From Nibribacter koreensis (GTDB lineage Bacteria > Bacteroidota > Bacteroidia > Cytophagales > Hymenobacteraceae), in NCBI RefSeq assembly GCF_039541795.1, contig NZ_BAABGX010000003.1, positions 62,001-126,000 on the forward strand: a stretch of 64,000 bases of DNA. The letters are read 5' to 3'. The notes beneath the pieces were generated by a model that saw only the letters and a program-made list of their open reading frames with translations, searched no databases and was not told the origin of the DNA. Positions 18,096-25,303 of the stretch are shown in pieces; within the stretch, counting starts at the first letter, position 1; each line of letters starts with the position of its first letter. The position numbers and the translations under genes are program-made.

Positions 18096-19748
18096 TTAGA
18101 TGGCGCCTTCTGCGGCGCTTCCGCGCTGTAAGAATGGATAGCGGTAGTCTACTGGTGGTACAAACGTTTCTTTAATAGTACGGGCGGTTGTCCAACGCAA
18201 CAGATTCAACATAGAGCCGGCCTTGTCATTGGTACCAGACGCACGTGATCCACCAAACGGCTGCTGGCCTACCACGGCGCCGGTTGGCTTGTCATTGATG
18301 TAGAAGTTACCGGCCGCATGGCTCAGCTTCTTAGAGGCAATCTCAATGGCATAGCGGTCGTTAGAGAAGATGGCACCGGTCAAGGCGTACGGAGAGGTTT
18401 TGTCTACCAGCTCCAGGGTCTCCTCAAACTTGTTCTCGTCATACACATGTAAGGTCAACACCGGCCCGAAGAGCTCTTCGCACATAGTCACGTACTGCGG
18501 ATCCTCTGCCACGATGATGGTAGGCTCAATGAAGTAGCCTTTGCTCTTGTCATAGTTGCCACCGGCAATGATCTCTACGCCTTTGTCTTTCTTGGCGGCG
18601 TCAATGTATTTGGCCAGCTTGTCAAAAGACTTCTCGTCAATTACGGCATTGATGAAATTCCCGAAGTCCTGCGGGTCACCCATCTCCAATGATTTCAGGT
18701 CTTCAATCACGTAGGCCTTCACGTCTTCCCAGATGTTGCTAGGAATGTACGCTCTTGAGGCGGCAGAGCATTTCTGACCCTGGTACTCAAAGGCACCACG
18801 GGTAATAGCTACGGCTACCTCTTTGGCATCCGCTGATTTGTGCGCCACAATGAAGTCCTTGCCACCGGTCTCACCCACAATGCGTGGGTAGTTGCGGTAG
18901 TTGCCCACGTTCTCGCCAATGGTCTTCCAGATGTGGTTGAACACGCCAGTACTACCAGTGAAGTGGATACCAGAGAAATCACGGTGCTTGAAGATAACGT
19001 CACCTGCCACCGGACCATCTACATACACCAGGTTGATCACGCCGTCTGGCACGCCAGCGGCTTTGAACAGGTCCATGATCACTTTAGCCGAGTAGATCTG
19101 CGTGTTGGCTGGCTTCCAAACCACTACGTTGCCCATCAAGGCAGGTGCGGCCGGAAGGTTAGCGGCAATAGAGGTGAAGTTGAACGGCGTCAAAGCGAAC
19201 ACAAAACCTTCCAGCGGGCGGTGCTCCAAACGGTTCCACATGCCAGGCAATGACTCGGGTTGCATCTTGTAGATGTCGGTCATGTACTTCACGTTGAACT
19301 TGAAGAAGTCAATCAGCTCACAAGCGGCGTCAATCTCGGCTTGGAATGCGTTCTTGGACTGGCCCAGCATGGTAGCGGCGTTCATGCGCGCTCTGAAAGG
19401 ACCGGCCAATAATTCGGCGGCTTTTAAGAAGATGGCGGCACGGCTTTCCCAGGGCATGTTGGCCCATTGCTCACGGGCGGCCAAGGCGGCGTCAATGGCT
19501 TGTTGCACGTGGCTGGCGTCTCCCTGGTGGAAGTTGGCAATCACGCGCTTATGATCATGCGGAGGCGCAATGGTAGCAGTCTTGCCGCTGCGTACCTCTT
19601 CGCCGCCAATGTACATGGGGATGTCTAACTGCTGTTCGCGCAGTTCATTGTATGTGTTGAGAAGTTCTTCTCTTTCTTTGCTGCCCGGAGCGTAGCTCTT
19701 CACAGGCTCGTTCACCGGAATGGGAACATTGAAAAATCCGTTGGCCAT
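18096..19748 (-). CDS. pruA: L-glutamate gamma-semialdehyde dehydrogenase (delta-1-pyrroline-5-carboxylate dehydrogenase)
   Basis: Aldehyde dehydrogenase of the proline-degradation pathway, oxidising glutamate semialdehyde to glutamate with NAD+. The 550-residue length and opening (FFNVPIPVNEPVKSYAPGS) match the group found in Bacteroidota and mitochondria. Catalytic features are the Glu in ETGGKDF and the Cys in GQKCSAASRAY (about residue 327); the Rossmann turn is FTGSTGVF. No proline dehydrogenase is in the window, so the pathway partner is encoded elsewhere. A near-consensus -7 box TACCTTTA lies at 19781-19788 on the minus strand. Confidence 0.95.
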   Translation of the reverse strand: MANGFFNVPIPVNEPVKSYAPGSKEREELLNTYNELREQQLDIPMYIGGEEVRSGKTATIAPPHDHKRVIANFHQGDASHVQQAIDAALAAREQWANMPWESRAAIFLKAAELLAGPFRARMNAATMLGQSKNAFQAEIDAACELIDFFKFNVKYMTDIYKMQPESLPGMWNRLEHRPLEGFVFALTPFNFTSIAANLPAAPALMGNVVVWKPANTQIYSAKVIMDLFKAAGVPDGVINLVYVDGPVAGDVIFKHRDFSGIHFTGSTGVFNHIWKTIGENVGNYRNYPRIVGETGGKDFIVAHKSADAKEVAVAITRGAFEYQGQKCSAASRAYIPSNIWEDVKAYVIEDLKSLEMGDPQDFGNFINAVIDEKSFDKLAKYIDAAKKDKGVEIIAGGNYDKSKGYFIEPTIIVAEDPQYVTMCEELFGPVLTLHVYDENKFEETLELVDKTSPYALTGAIFSNDRYAIEIASKKLSHAAGNFYINDKPTGAVVGQQPFGGSRASGTNDKAGSMLNLLRWTTARTIKETFVPPVDYRYPFLQRGSAAEGAI

Positions 19749-19869
19749 ATTGACTATAGTTTTAGATTCTGGTTAAGATGTAAAGGTAAGGCATAGAGAG
19801 GGAAAAGGCTAACACCTGTACGTTCAGGCTGTATACCATCTCTGTACATCTACGTTGCTTTGATTAATC

Positions 19870-20418
19870 TTACATATGCGTAAGACGCATAGAGTCAAAG
19901 AATTTTCTGATTCTCTCTTTACTTGGTTTGTGCAGATGCGAAATGGGTGTGTATTGCGCCTGATATACCCGTCCATCAACAAAAATTACCCGTTTGCTAA
20001 ACGTGATTGGATACTTGCCAAGCGGAGGCGCTGCCGAAAAAGAGAATTCAAGCCCTCTATAATTGTCTAATGTGAAAGAAGATGAATCTACCAATGTGCC
20101 ATTTGCCCCTTTAATCTGAGAGGTCATCAAACTGACATAATACTGGTAGGGATTGGTGATGGGTTTGAGGCTTGGCTGATTATTATAATGAATGGCAGTT
20201 GCTATAAAGCCTGCATCGGTTGATTTGATAAAGTACAAACTGTGGCTAGAGCCAGATCCTGTTTTTTCAGTAGGAGTCCCCGGAAATTCAATAGATAACC
20301 TCTGATCTAGGTGCTGTCTAATCCAATCTGAAGGGCGAATAGTGAACGCGAGAAGAGGCACGGTAACGCAAATAGCAAAAAGTAAAATGGTCGTTTTGGA
20401 GGGAAGAGTGCGTTTCAT
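19870..20418 (-). CDS. Hypothetical membrane-anchored or secreted protein
   Basis: Unrecognised protein of 182 residues. The start at 20418 (MKRTLPSKTTILLFAICV) gives a basic N-terminus followed by one hydrophobic segment, a signal peptide or anchor; an upstream ATG adds 11 residues. The rest is soluble-looking (IEFPGTPTEKTGSG, FSKRVIFVDGRVYQAQYT) and resembles PsbP/YbbD-like small beta-rich domains in rhythm, but no family can be named. Convergence with nothing obvious nearby; function unknown. Confidence 0.7.
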   Translation of the reverse strand: MKRTLPSKTTILLFAICVTVPLLAFTIRPSDWIRQHLDQRLSIEFPGTPTEKTGSGSSHSLYFIKSTDAGFIATAIHYNNQPSLKPITNPYQYYVSLMTSQIKGANGTLVDSSSFTLDNYRGLEFSFSAAPPLGKYPITFSKRVIFVDGRVYQAQYTPISHLHKPSKERIRKFFDSMRLTHM

Positions 20419-20590
20419 GGGATGGAATATAGGATAGGAATAAGGTTTCAAATTACTGAATCTTTTGGCAAGTCTCTAACTTCAGATTAGAACAAATAGG
20501 GTTTTTCTTTGATTCCTGAATAATGGGAAGCAAAATGGCATACTCCTCTTTTATAACATTTAAAGAAACGCAAATACTTACTTTGTTCCT

Positions 20591-21340
20591 ATGACCGCTC
20601 CCAAAGACAATTTCTCCAGGCAAGCTTCGCTTTACAAGAAGTTCAGGCCCACGTATCCTCAATCACTTTATAACTTTCTGTTAAGTTTGGTGCCGACTCG
20701 GGAATGTGCCTGGGACTGCGGCACTGGCAACGGCCAAGTAGCGGTAGAGTTGGCCAAGCACTTTACCCACATCAAAGCCACCGACATAAGTGAAAAGCAA
20801 TTACAACAAGCACCTGCGCTGGTCAACATAGAATACCGATTGCTGCCTGCAGAAAAGACCAATTTCGCTGACAATTCCTTTGACTTGATCACAGTAGGCC
20901 AAGCTGCGCATTGGTTTAATTTTGAACCGTTTTATGGGGAAGTAAAACGCGTGGGCAAAGCCAATGCTATCCTGGCCATTTGGGGCTACGGTCTGCTCTC
21001 CATTACACCCGCCATAGATGCCATCATCCGTCATTTTTACACGCAGGTTATTGGCCCGTACTGGGACGCTGAACGCAAGCACATTGACGCTGCCTATGCC
21101 ACGTTGCCTTTTCCGTTGGAAGAGTTGCCATCCTTTACCGGAGCCATTGAACAGACCTGGACGGTGGCAGACTTGGAAGGCTATTTGAACACCTGGTCTA
21201 GCGTGCAGGCCTTCATTCAAAAGCACGGAGAAAATCCAGTGGATGCTTGTATGGTAGAAATAAGAAAGGTCTGGAAGGAAGAGGAGGAATTGCTGGTACG
21301 TTTCCCGGTTTTCAGTAGGATCGGCAGAATTTCGAAATAA
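20591..21340 (+). CDS. Class I SAM-dependent methyltransferase
   Basis: Small cytoplasmic methyltransferase of 249 residues. Motif I is WDCGTGNGQVAVELA near residue 40, followed by the acidic loop ATDISEKQL and by the post-II strand DLITVGQAAHWF (motif with the HWF triplet seen in the Methyltransf_11 group related to trans-aconitate methyltransferases). The substrate cannot be told. It is convergent with the phosphoesterase gene; a perfect 52-base palindrome lies between them. Confidence 0.88.
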   Translation: MTAPKDNFSRQASLYKKFRPTYPQSLYNFLLSLVPTRECAWDCGTGNGQVAVELAKHFTHIKATDISEKQLQQAPALVNIEYRLLPAEKTNFADNSFDLITVGQAAHWFNFEPFYGEVKRVGKANAILAIWGYGLLSITPAIDAIIRHFYTQVIGPYWDAERKHIDAAYATLPFPLEELPSFTGAIEQTWTVADLEGYLNTWSSVQAFIQKHGENPVDACMVEIRKVWKEEEELLVRFPVFSRIGRISK

Positions 21341-21356
21341 GGATGGAGAGAAAATA

Positions 21357-21408
21357 AGAATCCTGTTTTTGGCCTGTTTTCCGGAAAACAGGCCAAAAAC
21401 AGGATTCT
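21357..21408. terminator. Perfect 52-base palindrome between convergent genes (dispersed palindrome, copy 8)
   Basis: The dispersed palindrome is extended here by AGAATCCTG / CAGGATTCT and all 26 base pairs match. It is 16 bases after the methyltransferase stop and 12 bases from the phosphoesterase stop, so it probably terminates both transcripts. Confidence 0.88.
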
Positions 21409-21420
21409 CTTTAATGTGGG

Positions 21421-22251
21421 TTACACGTCAAACAGGAAGAACGGCATGGCAAAGCCGGCTTTCTGCAAAATGGGTTTGGCTACGTTGAATACCTTTACGC
21501 CATGCGAGGTAGCGCCTTCCAGCGTGCCTATGTGCGCGTGCCCATGAAAGCAGGCCAAGACGTTCTGTCGGTTCAAAGGCTCTGCCAACCGGGAACAGCC
21601 CAGGAACGGATGAATGGCTTCGGGTTCGCCCTCTACGGTGGCCCTGATAGGAGAGTAGTGTAGCAGGGCAATCTTCTTCACGTCTGGGTATTCTGTATCC
21701 AGTCTGGAGAGGCCGGCCTCCAGTTTGAGAGCCTCGTCCACGGCTTCCTGTACAAAGGCTTTGTTGGATGTTTCACCAAACATGGAGAGCATGTGGTGGT
21801 CAAAGCCGCCGCCAAAGCCTTTTACGCCGGTAAAGCCCACGTTACGTATCACCACGGCATCACCGTCCAGAAAGTGCACGTTGTCTTTTATGAGGCATTT
21901 TCTGATTTGGTCCTGCTCGTTCTTGTCATGGTCATGGTTGCCTAATACGCACACCACAGGAATGGTGCAGGCGCGCATCTCATCAGCCAGAATCTCGGCC
22001 TCGCGGGCGTAGCCATGGTCGGTTAAGTCGCCGCAGAGAAGCAGTACGTCTGCCTGGTCACTGGCCGCCCTAAAAAAGTCCACCCACTTGCCTTTGTCCG
22101 TTTCGCGCACATGGATGTCTCCCACGGCGGCAATGCGGGTGGGGCGTTGCGCTTCCTGCGGAGGAGCAGGAACCGGTTGCGGATAAGGGGCTAGCGGTTG
22201 CTGCGGTTGAGGCGTGTCTGGGGCCGGGGGCGTGTTAGGGTTTTGCTCCAT
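21421..22251 (-). CDS. Metallophosphoesterase
   Basis: Calcineurin-like phosphoesterase of 276 residues. The di-metal motifs are all present: D45 and H47 in AVGDIHVRE, D75 in LLCGDLTDHG, N105-H106 in LGNHDHDK and the late GHAH in CFHGHAHIG. The first ~38 residues are a Pro/Gln-rich tail (NPNTPPAPDTPQPQQP) unusual for the family. No signal peptide, so cytoplasmic. It follows the nucleotidyltransferase-like gene on the same strand with an 82-base gap; the two probably act together, substrate unknown. Confidence 0.9.
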   Translation of the reverse strand: MEQNPNTPPAPDTPQPQQPLAPYPQPVPAPPQEAQRPTRIAAVGDIHVRETDKGKWVDFFRAASDQADVLLLCGDLTDHGYAREAEILADEMRACTIPVVCVLGNHDHDKNEQDQIRKCLIKDNVHFLDGDAVVIRNVGFTGVKGFGGGFDHHMLSMFGETSNKAFVQEAVDEALKLEAGLSRLDTEYPDVKKIALLHYSPIRATVEGEPEAIHPFLGCSRLAEPLNRQNVLACFHGHAHIGTLEGATSHGVKVFNVAKPILQKAGFAMPFFLFDV

Positions 22252-22333
22252 TCTTTTAATTGTTGGTTGTTGATTGTCAGTTGTTTAAAGATGTAGTCTT
22301 AGGAACGAACAACTTGTAACGATCAACTAATAA

Positions 22334-23074
22334 CTAAATAGTCATGATGGTCATGGCCTTAAAGCCCCACTCAGTGACGGCCGGCGCATATTGGGTTTGG
22401 TCAATGAGGAGACCACGGCACACGCGCTCTGTGGGCGGTGGCATGTCAAACTGCTCTTTGGCGCGTAGCAACAGTTCGTCAAACAAGTCTCTTGGAATGA
22501 TGTCTCGTTCTGAGGGGTACACAAACTGGAAGGAGAGGAGTTGCATGAGCAGCAATTGCCAGTGTTGCTCCAGGGTTTGCAGGATGCGTTCCCAGTCCAT
22601 CTTGTCACCGTGTCTTAAAATCAAGTGATTCAGGTCTGAGCCGTCATAGCGCTCGCGGTTCTGCACGTATATTTTGCATTTGAACAGATCCTCGGCAGAG
22701 ATGTATTTGACCGGCACGCCAAACTCGGTGCCTTCGGGCGCTCTCCTGAACCAGCCATCGTTGACGGGCATGTTGCTGGCCGGGTTGTTGAAAATGAAGT
22801 CTACGTACTTGCCGTCTTTGTAGGCCTTGGCCAGCCAGCGGGCGTCTACCAGTTCGGTTTTGAAGCCTTCATCAGAGAAAATCTTGAGCAGGCGCGGGCA
22901 GTCGCCGGCTTTGCAGAAAACGTCCATGTCTTTCATGTCGCGTTGCATGCCGGTATACTGACGTAAGGCAAAGCCGCCGCCCATCAAGAAAGGCAGTCCG
23001 CTCTCATGCAGCATTTGCAGGGCCTGCGGGTAAAATTCTTTGGCCACTTCGGGGGCCATATCGTCAAGTTCCAT
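22334..23074 (-). CDS. Nucleotidyltransferase-fold protein
   Basis: Protein of 246 residues whose first ~120 residues match the minimal nucleotidyltransferase fold: GGGFALRQYTG (residues 32-42) followed by RDMKDMDVFC with D49 and D51 as the metal pair, then a third acidic strand in KYVDFIF. This resembles AbiEii-like or aminoglycoside-type transferases, but the substrate is unknown. The C-terminal part (ERILQTLEQHW...) is helical. Upstream of the metallophosphoesterase on the same strand, suggesting an enzyme pair that adds and removes a nucleotide or phosphate. Confidence 0.75.
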   Translation of the reverse strand: MELDDMAPEVAKEFYPQALQMLHESGLPFLMGGGFALRQYTGMQRDMKDMDVFCKAGDCPRLLKIFSDEGFKTELVDARWLAKAYKDGKYVDFIFNNPASNMPVNDGWFRRAPEGTEFGVPVKYISAEDLFKCKIYVQNRERYDGSDLNHLILRHGDKMDWERILQTLEQHWQLLLMQLLSFQFVYPSERDIIPRDLFDELLLRAKEQFDMPPPTERVCRGLLIDQTQYAPAVTEWGFKAMTIMTI

Positions 23075-23375
23075 AATCTTCTAAAGCTCTGAAATGTAAA
23101 AGGTTCTGCCTTTTGGAAAGGCGTCTTTGCCACTTGTAGGGCAGAATAGGGGCTTCTGGTGTCTCTACTCCTTTCTCTGGTGGTATTGCATGTACTAAAT
23201 CCTGTAGAAAATGTTATCTCTCATTTTGTCTGAACTAAAGGCAAGAACTAATTCTAGTGAACTTTCTATATAGGACAACCAAATTATTATTAGAACCGTT
23301 AAAAATAAAATCATAATAATTATATGATTCAAGCCAATATTATATTACTATTGTTCTAATTAATGGTAGAGCGTC
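23075..23375. other. Intergenic region, AT-rich right half
   Basis: 300 bases between divergent genes. The right half (from about 23200) is strongly AT-rich and probably carries the promoter of the gene at 23376; no further element is recognised. Confidence 0.4.
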
Positions 23376-23783
23376 ATGAAAAATTTCTTTAGCACCCTGT
23401 TGGTAATCACCCTGTTAGGCACTTCTAGTACTGTTAATTCCGTTTTTGCGCAGAGTAACCCAGAGGCTGACAAGACATCAGCGATGGTTTCAAAAAAAAT
23501 GTTGCAGGTATTAAGGCTCAATGAGTTAGAGTACATCAAGGTGAAGGAACTGAACCTTGCCCGCATCTCTAAGATGACGGAAGCCTTGACCAAGTACAGC
23601 CACGACCAAGCCGGTCTTGAAACTAAGTTGACAGAAATTGAGAGAGAGTTTGAGGCCAACTTAACCGAGGTTCTTAAGAAGGAATCCTTCTTGCGTTACG
23701 CAGATTTCAAAATGACGCCAGAAGGTGACGTGCTTGCCTTGGTGAAAAACGCATCGGCTGGTAACACAACCCCTGCCAAGTAG
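23376..23783 (+). CDS. Small secreted hypothetical protein
   Basis: Protein of 135 residues with a signal peptide (MKNFFSTLLVITLLGTSSTV, cleaved after VFAQ). The mature part is helical and charged (MVSKKMLQVLRLNELEYIKV, LARISKMTEAL, IEREFEANLTEVL), resembling small periplasmic helical-hairpin proteins of the Spy/CpxP type, without their LTxxQ motif being clear. A terminator follows. Function unknown. Confidence 0.8.
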   Translation: MKNFFSTLLVITLLGTSSTVNSVFAQSNPEADKTSAMVSKKMLQVLRLNELEYIKVKELNLARISKMTEALTKYSHDQAGLETKLTEIEREFEANLTEVLKKESFLRYADFKMTPEGDVLALVKNASAGNTTPAK

Positions 23784-23804
23784 AGAGCTATAATTGTTAT
23801 AAAG

Positions 23805-23856
23805 AATCCCCACGGAGAGATGACCTGGTAGCAGGCCCCTCTCCGTGGGGATTTTT
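23805..23856 (+). terminator. Terminator
   Basis: AATCCCCACGGAGAG / CTCTCCGTGGGGATT stem with TTTTT tail. Confidence 0.92.
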
Positions 23857-23908
23857 ACGTTCAAGGCCTGCACAACTGTGGGCTTTAAATAACCTGGACT
23901 TGATTTGC

Positions 23909-23916
23909 TACCTTTG
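23909..23916 (+). promoter_or_regulatory. -7 element upstream of 23962
   Basis: TACCTTTG exactly matches TAnnTTTG, 46 bases before the ATG at 23962 and downstream of an ATG-less longer frame, supporting the later start. Confidence 0.6.
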
Positions 23917-23961
23917 CCTGGCATTTGGCATTGCCGCCTAGGTGCCTTAGAAAGTAGTAGC

Positions 23962-24366
23962 ATGTCCGGAAAAAAAGTAAAATACCTGTTAATAGCCTTG
24001 GGCGCCTTGTTAGTGATTTGGTTTATCAAAGACGCCTTCACCCAGCCCAGCATAGATGACCTCTCTGGCGAATTTAACGAGGTAGCCTTTTACCGAAACG
24101 AGAACAACACCGGCCCCATTCAGCGCATTTACGCCGTCACCGTTGAGGACACCCTCTGGGACCAGATGCAGCAGTATGGCGAGTTTATGCCGCACACCAA
24201 ATACGGCACCACCAGAATCTACTTCTTCCTGCAAAACCAGCCTTTCCCAGAGACCATTGCCCCGGGCCAAGACAATTTTGACGCGCAATACCAAAAACAC
24301 TGCCTGGCCAAGTATGAGAAGGACGCCATGGGGCAGGTGAGTTTTGTGAAGTGGCCTTTTAGGTAG
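23962..24366 (+). CDS. Hypothetical single-pass membrane protein
   Basis: Unrecognised 134-residue protein. The start at 23962 follows a consensus -7 box and gives MSGKKVKYLLIALGALLVIW, one N-terminal membrane helix with a basic start. The remainder is soluble (FNEVAFYRNENNTGPIQRIY, DTLWDQMQQYGEFMPHTKYG) and ends KWPFR; it reads like the short Cytophagales proteins of unknown function that face the periplasm. Nothing in the neighbourhood points to a role. Confidence 0.75.
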   Translation: MSGKKVKYLLIALGALLVIWFIKDAFTQPSIDDLSGEFNEVAFYRNENNTGPIQRIYAVTVEDTLWDQMQQYGEFMPHTKYGTTRIYFFLQNQPFPETIAPGQDNFDAQYQKHCLAKYEKDAMGQVSFVKWPFR

Positions 24367-24499
24367 GGGCAATCCCTCGTGGTTGCCCTAATATGGAGGA
24401 AAGTTAGGCCAATGCGTAGCCAGTTAATCCTTTTTATAGGATCTTCTCTATATTAAACTGCCATGACCTATCTTTAAGGGTTCAATATAAACGCATTTG

Positions 24500-25165
24500 A
24501 TGAAAAATTTAATCCTAGCTCTCTATTTACTCTTCGCCTCCTCGGTTTCTAGTATGGCGCAACAAACGCCTGGTACCTTGCAACTAGGACTGGTAGCAGG
24601 ACCCAGCCACGTGTTTTTTGATAGAGATGATGTTCCCTATGGTAATGTTACCATTAGCAGTGATATTAGGTGGTCGGCAGGTTTATCTTCTAAATATCAG
24701 CTAAACAAGTTCTTTCTTAAGGTGGACCTGCTCTATGAAAATAAAGGGTATGGAGCACATGCCATCCTTCCGTACAATGGTCGACAAACACAAGAAGAAA
24801 TCAATCAAAAAAAACATTTCCATTATTTAACACTTCCGCTTTTACTCGGGGTGGACATTCTTCAGTCAGGCATCTTTCTCAATGCAGGTCCATATATAGG
24901 CAGGCTTCTATCTCAAATAACGTTTGAGAGCAGTTCTGAGGCAGAGAAACAAACTGCTCGTAGAAACGAGACTATGGGGTGGGAAAAGTTTGACTATGGA
25001 ATTTCAGGAGGTATAGGGTATTATAAAGAAATCACCCCAATTTTGAATGTTAGTGCGGAGATTCGTCACAACAGAGGGCTATACGATATTTATAATTGGG
25101 GCAACTATAATCCCAATTCCACTAGCTTGCTTCTAGGCCTGCACTATACACTTGCCACCAAATAG
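24500..25165 (+). CDS. Outer-membrane beta-barrel protein (PorT-like porin family)
   Basis: Protein of 221 residues with a signal peptide (MKNLILALYLLFASSVSSMA) and alternating beta strands typical of the small PorT/OmpA-barrel group of Bacteroidota (QLGLVAGPSHVFFDRDDV, WSAGLSSKYQLNKFFLKVDL, LNAGPYIGRLLS, GISGGIGYYKEI, LLLGLHYTLATK at the C-terminus). Eight strands can be counted roughly. The start at 24500 is chosen over a TTG three bases upstream. Cargo or role unknown. Confidence 0.82.
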   Translation: MKNLILALYLLFASSVSSMAQQTPGTLQLGLVAGPSHVFFDRDDVPYGNVTISSDIRWSAGLSSKYQLNKFFLKVDLLYENKGYGAHAILPYNGRQTQEEINQKKHFHYLTLPLLLGVDILQSGIFLNAGPYIGRLLSQITFESSSEAEKQTARRNETMGWEKFDYGISGGIGYYKEITPILNVSAEIRHNRGLYDIYNWGNYNPNSTSLLLGLHYTLATK

Positions 25166-25176
25166 CATTCTTCTCT

Positions 25177-25214
25177 CGTTTTTGGCCTGTTTTCTCTAAA
25201 ATACGCCAAAAACG
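25177..25214. repeat. Dispersed palindrome, copy 9
   Basis: Copy CGTTTTTGGCCTGTTTTC ... ACGCCAAAAACG, 12 bases after the barrel-protein stop. Confidence 0.85.
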
Positions 25215-25264
25215 AATCTGCCCTTGCACAAAATCAAGAACCTGTGCGCCGCTCCGTTTTTCCG

Positions 25265-25296
25265 TTGCGCAAACAAATCAGAATAGATTAACTTTG
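25265..25296 (+). promoter_or_regulatory. dnaX promoter
   Basis: TTG at 25265-25267 (-33) and TAACTTTG at 25289-25296 (-7), spacing 21 bases. The dnaX ATG is only 8 bases after the -7 box, so the transcript has almost no leader. Confidence 0.6.
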
Positions 25297-25303
25297 TAGA
25301 GCG

